From assembly GCF_045862395.1 (NCBI RefSeq), contig NZ_AP023087.1, positions 3,534,001-3,598,000 of the forward strand: 64,000 nucleotides of DNA, given 5' to 3'. Position numbers and translations under genes: made by a program. Under the pieces are notes generated by a model that ran no database searches, had not been told where the DNA came from, and saw nothing but the letters and a program-made list of their open reading frames with translations. Shown here piece by piece: positions 45,449 to 52,736 of the stretch. How positions within the stretch are numbered: position 1 is the first letter of the stretch; each line of letters starts with the position of its first letter. Origin of the DNA: Marinicellulosiphila megalodicopiae. GTDB lineage: Bacteria > Pseudomonadota > Gammaproteobacteria > Pseudomonadales > Natronospirillaceae.

Positions 45449-45477
45449 CCCGAGACGGTCAATTTGACCACCTCGGG
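45449..45477. repeat. 29-bp dyad after the antirepressor gene
   Basis: CCCGAG..GGTCAA-T-TTGACC..CTCGGG, two mismatches. The core GGTCAAnTTGACC with flanking CGAGG/CCTCG recurs at 45876-45900 inside the gene. No T-run, so it is not a standard terminator; possibly an operator or a trace of gene duplication. Confidence 0.6.
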
Positions 45478-45488
45478 AAGTTGGGCCA

Positions 45489-46073
45489 TTAATACTTACT
45501 AATCGCCTGTATTCGATCCAACTTCGCTCGATAACTCTCAGTCAAATGCATCAAGGTTCTAACCTCAGACATCGACCTAGCAATTGCGCCTGGCTTAATG
45601 ATGATTTCCTTACCTTCGTTTGCCTTTAAAGCATGAAGTAATTTGTTTATTTCCATGGACCAACCGCAATCGTGCAATTCTTCAAATTTTAATAAATAAG
45701 GGTATTCAACCGGCTTAACTTCTCCGATCACAAGTGGAGCTTCTTTTTCAACTAAATTATCAAGGACATCTAAAACCCAGCGTCTGAATTCTTTAGCCTT
45801 GTCGGTACGTGAAAACATGGCAATTAGATGACAGCCTCTTGGAGAGAAAATACGGCTACAGGCCAGTAAATTCGACGAGGGGGTCAAATTGACCACCTCG
45901 GTCATATCGGGGGTAAATTCACTTTCATTTCGATTAAAAACTTTAGTCAATGATCGAGAATCTTTATAACCTAAAGCTAGGCTTAATTGAGAAGCTGTGA
46001 GGCAAGGTTGATTGTTATGATTTAGGATTTTTAGCTCGGTTGAGCCAAAAGAAATGGTATTTGGGATTGTCAT
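45489..46073 (-). CDS. BRO-N / P22 antirepressor-type protein
   Basis: 194 residues. The N-terminal ~115 form a BRO-N domain: SFGSTELKILNHNNQPCLTASQLSLALGYKDSRSLTKVFNRNESEF, TEVVNLTPSSNLLACSRIFSPRGCHLIAMFSRTDKAKEFRRWVLDVLDNL. Similar domains occur in P22 Ant-type antirepressors and other phage regulators. The C-terminus is a short helical region of unknown role. The dyad core at 45876-45900 encodes part of its conserved EVVNLTPS motif. Confidence 0.85.
   Translation of the reverse strand: MTIPNTISFGSTELKILNHNNQPCLTASQLSLALGYKDSRSLTKVFNRNESEFTPDMTEVVNLTPSSNLLACSRIFSPRGCHLIAMFSRTDKAKEFRRWVLDVLDNLVEKEAPLVIGEVKPVEYPYLLKFEELHDCGWSMEINKLLHALKANEGKEIIIKPGAIARSMSEVRTLMHLTESYRAKLDRIQAISKY
45876..45900. 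repeat. Dyad copy inside the antirepressor gene
   Basis: CGAGG-G-GGTCAA-A-TTGACC-A-CCTCG, 25 bp with one mismatch, matching the intergenic dyad at 45449-45477. Lies in the coding region for EVVNLTPS. Confidence 0.6.
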
Positions 46074-46127
46074 TATTGATAACCTTTTGTGTAAGTTTTA
46101 TTAAAACCCAACACCAAAGGTTGCAAT

Positions 46128-46316
46128 CTATGGTGGTGGACTGAACAGGGTTGCAACAACTGCCACAAAAGAAACAGCCCACTCGAAAGTGGCCCCGTCC
46201 AGCCCCCCATAACGAGGACGAACAGTCACACAGACACGCAAAAAAGGCGTATCAGTGTCTTCTAATGTGAAAGCGGGGTTGCAATCCCGACACCTGATTT
46301 TGCAGGTGCAAATAAA
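46128..46316 (-). other. Ash/Icd-like overlapping reading frames, no clear start
   Basis: The 320-bp gap between Q and the antirepressor has coding-like similarity in two frames. One reads RDCNPAFTLEDTDTPFLRV..VTVRPRYGGLDG (46316-46128), as in phage Ash-family proteins. A second frame (46251-46015) reads ACLCDCSSSLWGAGRGHFRV..GCFFCGSCCNPVQSTT, like Icd-type division-inhibitor ORFs of P1/P4-like phages. Neither has an ATG, and the second is cut upstream by TGA, so it may be a remnant or a structured regulatory region. From memory of these families; not confirmed. Confidence 0.35.
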
Positions 46317-46358
46317 TTATACCTTTATAATTAAGGTATGTTCTACCATTTTTGGTAG
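46291..46358. repeat. Three consecutive hairpins after the Q-like gene
   Basis: Perfect stems: CACCTG-ATTTTG-CAGGTG (46291-46308), ATACCTT-N7-AAGGTAT (46319-46339) and CTACCA-TTTT-TGGTAG (46343-46358). They follow the stop of the Q-like gene (46394), the place of a late promoter and antitermination site in lambdoid phages. GGTTGCAA also occurs near 46119, 46149 and 46277 in the same gap. Confidence 0.55.
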
Positions 46359-46393
46359 GGTAATGACTTTTGGTAGGTAGTTTACTTTTCATT

Positions 46394-46762
46394 CTAAGCA
46401 CCCTCACCCAAAATAACCTCTAACGCCAAATCAAACCAAACCTCACCACTTCTGGCTATACTTGCAATCTCTTTGCGGTTTAATCCCATCACTCGCGCCA
46501 CTTTGGATGCATTGCCCTCACTTAAATAATACCAATACAGCACATTGCCCAATTTTGGATTTCGTTTAATTAACTTCCCCATCAAGCCATCTATGATCAA
46601 CGCTAAATCGTCTGATATTGTCGTATCTCTATGATCAGACTCTTGTGGTCCAGCAGTGGCTGATACTGACTGCCAATTAATATTCAGCCCCTTATTTTGC
46701 TTTGCCCATATTGCCCACTGCTCAAGCAAAACAATTGTTTCTCTATTGGCTAAGTGCTCCAT
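46394..46762 (-). CDS. Q-like late antiterminator
   Basis: 122 residues: LLEQWAIWAKQNKGLNINWQSVSA in the N-terminal half and NVLYWYYLSEGNASKVARVMGLNRKEIASIARSGEVWFD with an HTH-like segment at the end, the pattern of phage antitermination Q proteins (e.g. of phage 82/21 type). Last gene of the early leftward operon, directly before the structured gap that should hold the late promoter. Several terminators inside the late region (24051, 29757, 30838, 39068, 40803) make such a factor necessary. Confidence 0.72.
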   Translation of the reverse strand: MEHLANRETIVLLEQWAIWAKQNKGLNINWQSVSATAGPQESDHRDTTISDDLALIIDGLMGKLIKRNPKLGNVLYWYYLSEGNASKVARVMGLNRKEIASIARSGEVWFDLALEVILGEGA

Positions 46763-47195
46763 ATCTCCCCCATGCTAAATATCCAAAATAGGCAGCTGAA
46801 CGGCTGTCTTCATTACTTCGCTTATTCCAGCCGGTTACCCTTTCGAAATGTTCTTTTTGTTTCGCCCAATTCCCCCTTTGCGGTGGATACAACACGTAAG
46901 GGATCTTGTAGTAATCAAACAATCTTTGAAGCTCAACTTGCGCCTGTTGGCATCTGCCCGTATTCATGGCAATTGTGGATTGAATTTTCTTGTTTTTATT
47001 TTCGTTGCGCTTGTACACAAACTTATTGCTCATGACATCTTCTAGGGCGCATATCAATTCTTCATCGGCCATTTGATTTTTAATGTCGTTTACCAGGTGT
47101 ATGGTTTCTTTCATGTCTAACGATATTAATTTACCGTTTTTGTAATACGCCACACCGTGTTTTTGACAATCTGGATCTATACCAATGACAATCAT
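46743..47195 (-). CDS. RuvC-like Holliday junction resolvase
   Basis: 150 residues with RNase H fold hallmarks: first acidic residue in VIGIDPDCQKHGVAYYKNG (residue 7), second in ALEDVMSN, third in NEDSRSAAYFGYLAWGR near the end. Probably resolves branched DNA before packaging. In other lambdoid phages RusA or Rap has this job; here a RuvC-type is used. It overlaps both neighbours (20 and 4 bases). Confidence 0.78.
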   Translation of the reverse strand: MIVIGIDPDCQKHGVAYYKNGKLISLDMKETIHLVNDIKNQMADEELICALEDVMSNKFVYKRNENKNKKIQSTIAMNTGRCQQAQVELQRLFDYYKIPYVLYPPQRGNWAKQKEHFERVTGWNKRSNEDSRSAAYFGYLAWGRYGALSQ

Positions 47196-47794
47196 AAATT
47201 CACCAACATCGTGTTTATTGCGTTATCCGCTTCGGCTTGATTTTCAAATTTATGATTCAAGATATATTTCCAACAGACAGAAAATGCAGCTTTATAAAAT
47301 TCTGTAAATTCCTCTTCAGATATTGCATTGAAATTAATGGATTTAGGCACCTTACGGATCCCCTTTGGTGTGACATGTAATTCATACCAACCCGCTTCAA
47401 GTTTGATCCACTCATGCAACATTTTTTTAGTTTTTTGAGGTTCCTCTATTTTGCTTTCACGACTTGCACGCAATTTTTTTAAAAACTCATGACATTCATT
47501 CGTAACCCAAGAATCTTGTTCGTTTTTAGAATTTATATACGTTTCAAATTTTTTAATGGTGACCACTTCAGATGCATTCAACAACCCGTCCATTGGCTCC
47601 CAATAATCAAACGTAAGATCGATCAAACCTGACCAGTATTTTTGGTGTTTTTTGAGCGTTCGTGCCTTCTGGCGCGTGCCAACAAACTTCATCGAAGAGT
47701 GCGCCTTAATTCGACTCGCTTTCTCAATATCAAACGTGGTGCACGGTCGAAATGTGCCATCGCTTTGTTTTATCATCATGATTTCAATCGTCAT
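47192..47794 (-). CDS. DUF1367-family phage protein
   Basis: 200 residues from ATG 47794 (GGGGAG seven bases upstream); earlier in-frame starts would lie in the replication gene. RQKARTLKKHQKYWSGLIDLTFDYWEP and WIKLEAGWYELHVTPKGIRKVPKSINFNAISEEEFTEFYKAAFSVCWKYIL match the conserved lines of DUF1367 proteins, common beside ninB-type recombination genes. Function unknown; a role in recombination or replication is inferred from position. Overlaps the replication gene by 11 bases. Confidence 0.75.
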   Translation of the reverse strand: MTIEIMMIKQSDGTFRPCTTFDIEKASRIKAHSSMKFVGTRQKARTLKKHQKYWSGLIDLTFDYWEPMDGLLNASEVVTIKKFETYINSKNEQDSWVTNECHEFLKKLRASRESKIEEPQKTKKMLHEWIKLEAGWYELHVTPKGIRKVPKSINFNAISEEEFTEFYKAAFSVCWKYILNHKFENQAEADNAINTMLVNL

Positions 47795-48815
47795 GTAACC
47801 ACTCCCCTTCGATTGGTTGATCTTGGTATGCGGGTGTTTGATCAAATGTTTCTTGGTGTGAATAATCATCTGCCCAGCTAGTGTCATCGATATTTCGCAA
47901 CTGCTGTCGAACCTCTTCACGCTGAGGGTTTCCTGAAATCGATGGATTCGAATTCATTGGTATGTACGGGATTCTCCAACGGTATTCTCGAATAAACTTT
48001 GTAATTCCCACCACGTACTGGCCATTGCCGTTTGTTTGCCACTGCGAATCCAAAACAGCCGCTCGCTTAAGCCAATCAACCGCCAATTGAATTTCGGATT
48101 CTTCGAGTTTTTCAGATTTCCACGTTTTCCAAGCTTGCTGATAATTTCCACCACGACGATGCTCTGGATATTGGTTAAAAAATTCTTTGAATAATTCTGG
48201 TGTGACTTGCCGTTTTTTCTTTTCAGGAATATTTTCTAAATTTTGATTTAAGGTACATATATCTTTTATCTTCTTATTATTAAGTTTCTTCTTATTGTGT
48301 GTACCAGATTCGGTACTTTTTTGTACCATTTCTGGTATTGGGCTGTACCGTTCTTGGTACAAATTTGTACCAGATTCGGTGCACCCTTTTTTATTAATAT
48401 TTGTACCAGATTTGGTACAGTTTGATTTTGGTTTTTCGGTTTCTTTCCACTCAGAAATAACTGGATTAATACCGATCTTCTTTCCATCTTTTAATAAAAT
48501 TTTCCGCTTAATCAATTCCAGTCTTGATCGACAAACATGGCTTCTTGCTATGTTTGTTATTTCTGACAATTGAGAATCACTAATCCAATCTGTCTTCTGA
48601 TGAAATCGAAACGTTTTTAGCATCACAGCGTCTATAATTCGTCTTTCATAACCATTTAATTTGGTTTTGGCCAACTGCTCGAGTAACTGATTAGCAAGCC
48701 TTAAAAAGCCATTTTCAATATTAGCTTCCACGACTGTCCCCCTTTCGCTACTTTGAACGTTTTGATTGGGCCTAGGAAATGGAACAACATTATTTGTTGA
48801 AGGTAACTGGCTCAT
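47784..48815 (-). CDS. Replication initiator (lambda O-type)
   Basis: 343 residues. The N-terminal ~110 form a Phage_rep_O winged-helix domain: IENGFLRLANQLLEQLAKTKLNGYERRIIDAVMLKTFRFHQKTDWISDSQLSEITNI. The middle (about 125-190) is encoded by five tandem iterons and reads as repeated TKSGT/TESGT units, so the origin lies inside the gene as in lambda. The C-terminal domain (EFFNQYPEHRRGGNYQQAWKTW) would recruit the helicase loader or DnaB. No P-like loader follows, so the C-terminus or the host loader may do that job. Confidence 0.85.
   Translation of the reverse strand: MSQLPSTNNVVPFPRPNQNVQSSERGTVVEANIENGFLRLANQLLEQLAKTKLNGYERRIIDAVMLKTFRFHQKTDWISDSQLSEITNIARSHVCRSRLELIKRKILLKDGKKIGINPVISEWKETEKPKSNCTKSGTNINKKGCTESGTNLYQERYSPIPEMVQKSTESGTHNKKKLNNKKIKDICTLNQNLENIPEKKKRQVTPELFKEFFNQYPEHRRGGNYQQAWKTWKSEKLEESEIQLAVDWLKRAAVLDSQWQTNGNGQYVVGITKFIREYRWRIPYIPMNSNPSISGNPQREEVRQQLRNIDDTSWADDYSHQETFDQTPAYQDQPIEGEWLHDD
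48300..48418. other. Phage replication origin: five iterons within the O-type gene
   Basis: Five 17-bp dyads with consensus TGTACCAGATTCGGTAC start at 48300, 48322, 48344, 48366 and 48402. The first four are exactly 22 bp apart, the fifth 36 bp further across an AT-rich stretch (48383-48401). Each contains GTACC...GGTAC inverted half-sites. Arrangement and AT-rich flank match the lambda ori type within gene O. Confidence 0.85.
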
Positions 48816-48817
48816 AA

Positions 48818-49432
48818 TTAACCCACTAAGGTGCTTAAATCATTCTTTGAAAATGCAGCAGGATTAGATTGCATAAGTAATTCAAGCGCCTCTAATTTTG
48901 TTGCAATATCTTCTCTTAATTCAATTTCTGCTTTGTGTAGTTGCTGGTTGGTAGGGTTGTCACCCAATTGAAGGACAGCCAATTGAGCTTCGGTGGACTC
49001 TTTGATCATGGACTCAGTGATAGCAAAACGATTTAACTTTGAATCCCCCTTGTTTACATTGGCAGTACTAAAACAAGCAGTTGAATCTTTATAAACTTCG
49101 TTTAGGTATGAGATACGAATATCTTCAGGCATTGCACCCACAATCCCCTGCTCAACAAAAAATAAACGCGCAGGAGAACGCTTAGCCCCGTTATCCATCA
49201 CCCCCAACCATCTAAATATCTTTTGGCGGTTTGTATTAACATCGGCAAATACATCACCGGTATTCATAAAGAAGATGTCTTCTATTTGAAGTTCACTATC
49301 TAAGTTTGTGCGCTTAAATTCTTCAACAATACTTTGAGCCACTAATGATTGATTAATACCTGGTAGGTCCAACCATTTTTGGATGTGTTTATTAAGAATC
49401 ACTAACCTGTGTTTTGTGTTTATCATTTTCAT
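48818..49432 (-). CDS. YdaT-like phage regulator (CII analogue)
   Basis: 204 residues. HRLVILNKHIQKWLDLPGINQSLVAQSIVEEFKRTNLDSELQIEDIFFMNTGDVFADVNTNRQKIFRWLG matches the pattern of YdaT-type proteins (RNTQKIFRW-like in Rac YdaT), which act in place of CII in the lysogeny decision. Longer than Rac YdaT, with a helical C-terminal extension. It lies between the Cro-like ydaS gene and the replication gene, the place of cII. Identity from a short conserved motif only. Confidence 0.65.
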   Translation of the reverse strand: MKMINTKHRLVILNKHIQKWLDLPGINQSLVAQSIVEEFKRTNLDSELQIEDIFFMNTGDVFADVNTNRQKIFRWLGVMDNGAKRSPARLFFVEQGIVGAMPEDIRISYLNEVYKDSTACFSTANVNKGDSKLNRFAITESMIKESTEAQLAVLQLGDNPTNQQLHKAEIELREDIATKLEALELLMQSNPAAFSKNDLSTLVG

Positions 49433-49520
49433 TTAACCCCGTAACTTTTATATTTATATTGCATTTGATAATCATTCTTTTGATTTTCAAGAAAAACCGA
49501 TTGTTAAAATTGATGACTAA

Positions 49521-49724
49521 TTACTCTTTGTTGTGATCCGCCAGTAACTCTTCTACTGTCACTTTATTATCAGTAAGAGCAGAAATGCGCTTAATGTATT
49601 TTGCGGGGGCTTGACCTCTTACATGCAACCAATTCCAAACATTGGCCTGTTTGATATTTAAATGATTAGCAAGAGCAGTTTGACCACCGATGATTTCGGT
49701 AGCGTTTTGAATAGCAGTTAGCAT
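49521..49724 (-). CDS. YdaS-like Cro-type repressor
   Basis: 67 residues; HTH TALANHLNIKQANVWNWLHVRGQAP (residues 15-39) and YIKRISALTDNKVTVEEL match YdaS/Cro family regulators. Divergent from the CI gene across a 120-bp operator region, the standard cro position; would repress the CI promoter and start lytic growth. Confidence 0.82.
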   Translation of the reverse strand: MLTAIQNATEIIGGQTALANHLNIKQANVWNWLHVRGQAPAKYIKRISALTDNKVTVEELLADHNKE

Positions 49725-49740
49725 TTTTTTACCTTAACAA

Positions 49741-49802
49741 ACAACTTAAAGTTGTATTAGATTACAACTTTAAGGTGTTTGTCAATACAATCTTAAATTG
49801 TA
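49741..49802. promoter_or_regulatory. CI/Cro operator region with three sites
   Basis: Sites ACAACTTAAAGTTGTA (49741-49756), ACAACTTTAAGGTGTT (49764-49779) and ACAATCTTAAATTGTA (49787-49802), spaced exactly 23 bp centre to centre. The first and last are near-perfect dyads. TGTCAA (49780-49785) gives a leftward TTGACA for the ydaS promoter. Confidence 0.82.
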
Positions 49803-49844
49803 AGAATGTATTTCTTATATACCTTCAGTATTAGAGTATGAATA

Positions 49845-50495
49845 ATGACGTTAGCAACAAGGTTTAAAGCTCGTAGAATGGAGTTAGAGTTAACTCAAAA
49901 TGATATTTCTAATAAGCTGGCAATTTCGCAGCAGGCACTTCAAAAAATTGAAAGTGGCGAGACCTTAAGACCAAGAAAAATTGAAGCAATAGCAGAGATT
50001 TTAAAATGTTCGCCTGAATGGCTTTTATATGGCTCAAAAGATTCCAATATTTCAGTGCAAGAATCCACCAATCTATATAGAGCTGCAACATCACTAAATG
50101 AAGTTCCTTTGATATCATGGGTTCAAGCAGGTGGCTGGGCTGAAATTGTAGATAATTTTCACCCAGGTGATGCAGAAGAATGGAGACAAACAACAGCAAA
50201 AGTGAGTAAGCATGCATTCGCTCTTCGTGTTGTCGGTGATTCAATGACGAACCCTTTTGGTTCACCATCGATACCAGCAGGGTCAATAGTGATTGTTGAC
50301 CCTGAAGCCGAAGCGATAAATGGATCGATTGTTGTAGCAAGACTTGAAAACAGCACTGAAGCAACGTTAAAGAAATTAGTAATAGATGGCAATGACCGAC
50401 TATTAAAACCCTTAAACCCAGATTTTAGCACCATCCAAATTGACGAAAAAACAACAATTGTTGGTGTTGCTAAAAAAGTAGAGATGGATTTATAG
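49845..50495 (+). CDS. CI-like repressor with self-cleavage domain
   Basis: 216 residues. HTH at about 15-40 (LTQNDISNKLAISQQALQKIESGETL). A LexA/S24 domain follows: cleavage site AG (Ala95-Gly96) in SWVQAGGWAE, catalytic Ser133 in VVGDSMTNP and Lys176/177 in TLKKL. RecA-stimulated self-cleavage, hence SOS induction, is expected. Starts 42 bp from the last operator. It is followed at 50 bp by the accessory block without a clear terminator. Confidence 0.93.
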   Translation: MTLATRFKARRMELELTQNDISNKLAISQQALQKIESGETLRPRKIEAIAEILKCSPEWLLYGSKDSNISVQESTNLYRAATSLNEVPLISWVQAGGWAEIVDNFHPGDAEEWRQTTAKVSKHAFALRVVGDSMTNPFGSPSIPAGSIVIVDPEAEAINGSIVVARLENSTEATLKKLVIDGNDRLLKPLNPDFSTIQIDEKTTIVGVAKKVEMDL

Positions 50496-50545
50496 GAATA
50501 AACATCTTAAAACAATTTAGATCTAGATGATCTCGAGGAAATATT

Positions 50546-51421
50546 ATGAACGAGCAAACTAAAACTTCTTTTAAAGTAATACTTGATGGTGAAACCTATA
50601 ACGATCATGAAATTCAAATTTTTACTTTTGCAAAATCACTCAAAGCTATAGGAGAATTACTTTATGAGACTAGCGCTGAAATTAATGGTAGTCGAGATGT
50701 AATTGATGTAAAAGTAAATGCTGACTTTATACCGGGTTCATTTGGATTTGTTATTGATGTTTTTCAGAATTTAGAAATTAAAAATGTTGTAGAAGCCGTG
50801 GGTTTTGTTAAAGCGGTAGGGGCAGCATCTGGAGTAGGCGGTTTATTGTCACTAATGAAGAGTTTGAAAGGCAAAGATGTTGAAAGTTACACTAACACTG
50901 ATGGTAGCGCTACTATTGAAACTGAAGATGGCAATAAAGTGATATATAAAAAAGAAGTTGTCAGTCTGATAAAAAATACAAACATTAGGAAAAGCATGGA
51001 TTCACTCGTTCGAGAGCCTTTATTGGAAAAAGGAACGAATAATTTTAAAATAGAATCATTGCAACAAGATGATAATAGTGAAATATTAATTACAAAAGAA
51101 GATATCCATTCATTTGTTAAATTAAAGACAAGCGATTATACTGATGAAAAGACTATACCAGAAGATAAGACTATAATTTTTGTTGCTGCTAACATTAATT
51201 CTTCGGTCGGCTGGAAGATAGACAACAAAGCGCCTAAAAAAGGTGAAAAAAAGGAAATTCCAATTAAAATGACTGATAAAGAGTTTATTTTAAAATTAAA
51301 AGAACAAAACATTGAAGCGGCGCATATTTTTGGAAAACCTTTCAAGGTAAGGTTTTTGACTATAAAGAAAACAGTAAACAAGAAAACCACAACCACTTTT
51401 GAGATATCAAAAGTTTACTAG
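50546..51421 (+). CDS. Accessory protein downstream of cI (first of three-gene block)
   Basis: 291 residues, no membrane segment except a Gly/Ala-rich region (about 85-105, VGFVKAVGAASGVGGLLSLMKSL). The N-terminal region FKVILDGETYNDHEIQIFTFAKSLKAIGELLYETSAEINGSRDVIDVKVNADFIPGSFGF follows the pattern of a widespread uncharacterised family in phages and mobile elements (F.I.ydGe...g.idv..La.aL.algell..a...lng....v.v.v.adf..GSF). GAGGA precedes the start. AT-rich. Location after cI recalls lambda rexA. Function unknown. Confidence 0.72.
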   Translation: MNEQTKTSFKVILDGETYNDHEIQIFTFAKSLKAIGELLYETSAEINGSRDVIDVKVNADFIPGSFGFVIDVFQNLEIKNVVEAVGFVKAVGAASGVGGLLSLMKSLKGKDVESYTNTDGSATIETEDGNKVIYKKEVVSLIKNTNIRKSMDSLVREPLLEKGTNNFKIESLQQDDNSEILITKEDIHSFVKLKTSDYTDEKTIPEDKTIIFVAANINSSVGWKIDNKAPKKGEKKEIPIKMTDKEFILKLKEQNIEAAHIFGKPFKVRFLTIKKTVNKKTTTTFEISKVY

Positions 51422-51429
51422 GCCAATTT

Positions 51430-51666
51430 ATGCTTTTTGATTTGATATACATTTTTAGCTGGCTAGTCTGTATTTTCGTCGGAGGGCTTCTTGGTTATCG
51501 AATAGTTAGTTTTATTTTCATTTTTTTCTTTGGCACAAAATATAACTTTGTTATAAAAGATAAAAATGGTAATGAAAAGAAAATCGTCAAGTATGTTAAA
51601 GATTTTTCAGATTTAGAAGATTTTATTTTGGAATCTTATAACAATAGGCATAAAAAGGATGACTAG
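51430..51666 (+). CDS. Small membrane protein of the cI-linked block
   Basis: 78 residues: one or two N-terminal helices (LFDLIYIFSWLVCIFVGGLLGYRIVSFIFIFFFG, 2-35), then a charged cytosolic tail (KNGNEKKIVKYVKDFSDLEDFILE). Nine bases after the upstream stop and overlapping the next start by eight bases, so all three are one transcript. No family recognised. Confidence 0.62.
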   Translation: MLFDLIYIFSWLVCIFVGGLLGYRIVSFIFIFFFGTKYNFVIKDKNGNEKKIVKYVKDFSDLEDFILESYNNRHKKDD

Positions 51667-52036
51667 CCAAACTAATAAAAAACAGAAAGACATGACGCCA
51701 AGTGGATCTCTAAGGATGATAATAAATGCAACTTTATCATTTGCAATTAATTTCGTGGTAATCACAAATGAGTGGGCTAAAGAAACATCTGAGTTTTTAA
51801 TTTATATCATCCCCCCTATATCAATATTGATTAGCGAAGGTGTACTATGGCTTTTATACATTATAAAACCAGCAAGTTCTGAATTATTACGAAAAAGATG
51901 GCAACTTAAAAATAGTATTAAGAAAAAGAAGTGGTTGCTGAATAAATATGCTGATGATATGCCAAGTCAAGATAAGGAAGAGATTAAAATTGGGATAAAT
52001 TCTTTAATTTTTGAACTTAATAATACATACAAATAA
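51659..52036 (+). CDS. Second membrane protein of the cI-linked block
   Basis: 125 residues with two helices (about 20-36 and 48-68; IINATLSFAINFVVI, FLIYIIPPISILISEGVLWLLYII) and a basic, helical C-terminal tail (KKKWLLNKYADDMPSQDKEEIKIGINSL). No family recognised. Together with the soluble first gene and the 78-residue membrane protein it forms a lysogen-expressed unit of the RexA/RexB kind in layout only. Confidence 0.62.
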   Translation: MTSQTNKKQKDMTPSGSLRMIINATLSFAINFVVITNEWAKETSEFLIYIIPPISILISEGVLWLLYIIKPASSELLRKRWQLKNSIKKKKWLLNKYADDMPSQDKEEIKIGINSLIFELNNTYK

Positions 52037-52073
52037 ATCTGGTCGTGATTTAGGAACAGGCGGAGAAATCAAT

Positions 52074-52307
52074 ATGAGCAATACTGTTAACAATACATCA
52101 AAAATAACTGCATTAAACGCTTATAAAGCAAGCAGAGATTTAGAAAATTCAGCTGAACTAGAGGGTTTAACATGCGCTAGTCCGTTTGATGCTAAGTACG
52201 AAATTAAGAAATTAAATGATATGGGCTTTAACGCGATCAGTAAAAAGCCTTTGGCAGACCTATCTGAAGATGCAATTAATAACTTTAATCAATTTTTAAA
52301 TGCTTAA
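52074..52307 (+). CDS. Small hypothetical protein at the end of the cI operon
   Basis: 77 residues from ATG 52074 (GGCGGAG nine bases upstream), MSNTVNNTSKITALNAYKAS; mostly helical. Earlier frame starts overlap the upstream gene without a ribosome site. Followed 19 bp later by a strong terminator, which closes the repressor operon. Confidence 0.58.
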   Translation: MSNTVNNTSKITALNAYKASRDLENSAELEGLTCASPFDAKYEIKKLNDMGFNAISKKPLADLSEDAINNFNQFLNA

Positions 52308-52325
52308 ATAAAAGTTGAAATTTAT

Positions 52326-52351
52326 AAAACCGCCATTGAGCGGTTTTTTTT
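52326..52351 (+). terminator. Terminator of the cI operon
   Basis: AAAACCGC-CATTGA-GCGGTTTT followed by more T. Perfect eight-base stem. Confidence 0.88.
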
Positions 52352-52465
52352 CGCCTAAAGGATAGTAAAAGGGTTAAAACTACAATAATAACCCTTCAAA
52401 TCCCTCAAAATAAGAATTAATTTTGCATAACTGATACATCAATTTGAAAAACTTAATCCTGAAAT

Positions 52466-52527
52466 ACAACTTAAATTAAATAAAACAATTTAAAGTTGTT
52501 GACATAAATACCACTTTAAGTTGTAAT
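52466..52527 (+). promoter_or_regulatory. Early rightward promoter overlapped by CI-type operators
   Basis: TTGACA (52499-52504), 17-bp spacer, TGTAAT (52522-52527). Sites ACAATTTAAAGTTGTT (52485-52500) and ACCACTTTAAGTTGTA (52510-52525) flank and overlap it; a half-like ACAACTTAAATT lies at 52466-52477. They match the three operators next to cI, so the repressor should shut this promoter, as lambda CI does at pL. Confidence 0.82.
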
Positions 52528-52559
52528 TAGTCTCGTTATCAACAAACGGGACCACTCAA

Positions 52560-52727
52560 ATGTTTAAGAACCTAATCATAAACAAAACCGCTAACTCAGT
52601 TCGTCGTCAGTCTTACTTTTCGACCTCTGATGACAACGCAATACGCCTAGTTCGCTACAAGCGCAAAAAAGCAATCAAAGCTGCAAACCCTGATATTCGC
52701 TTCCCTCTTGAATTCCAAGAAGCGTAA
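52560..52727 (+). CDS. Small basic leader protein of the early operon
   Basis: 55 residues, highly basic (NSVRRQSYFSTSDDNAIRLVRYKRKKAIKAA), beginning 33 bases after the early promoter -10. Ends nine bases before the next gene. Not recognised; first gene of an early operon, where N-, Kil- or anti-repressor proteins are often found. It might bind RNA or DNA. Confidence 0.6.
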   Translation: MFKNLIINKTANSVRRQSYFSTSDDNAIRLVRYKRKKAIKAANPDIRFPLEFQEA

Positions 52728-52736
52728 GGATTGAAA

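Noticed and set aside
46260..46320. Hairpin-rich stretch after Q considered as a tRNA
   Set aside because: No cloverleaf, no T-loop consensus and no acceptor pairing; only independent hairpins.
48300..48418. Repeats near 48.3 kb considered as a CRISPR-like array
   Set aside because: Units are 17 bp with 5-bp gaps, lie inside a coding gene with dyad symmetry and have no spacers or cas genes; they are iterons.
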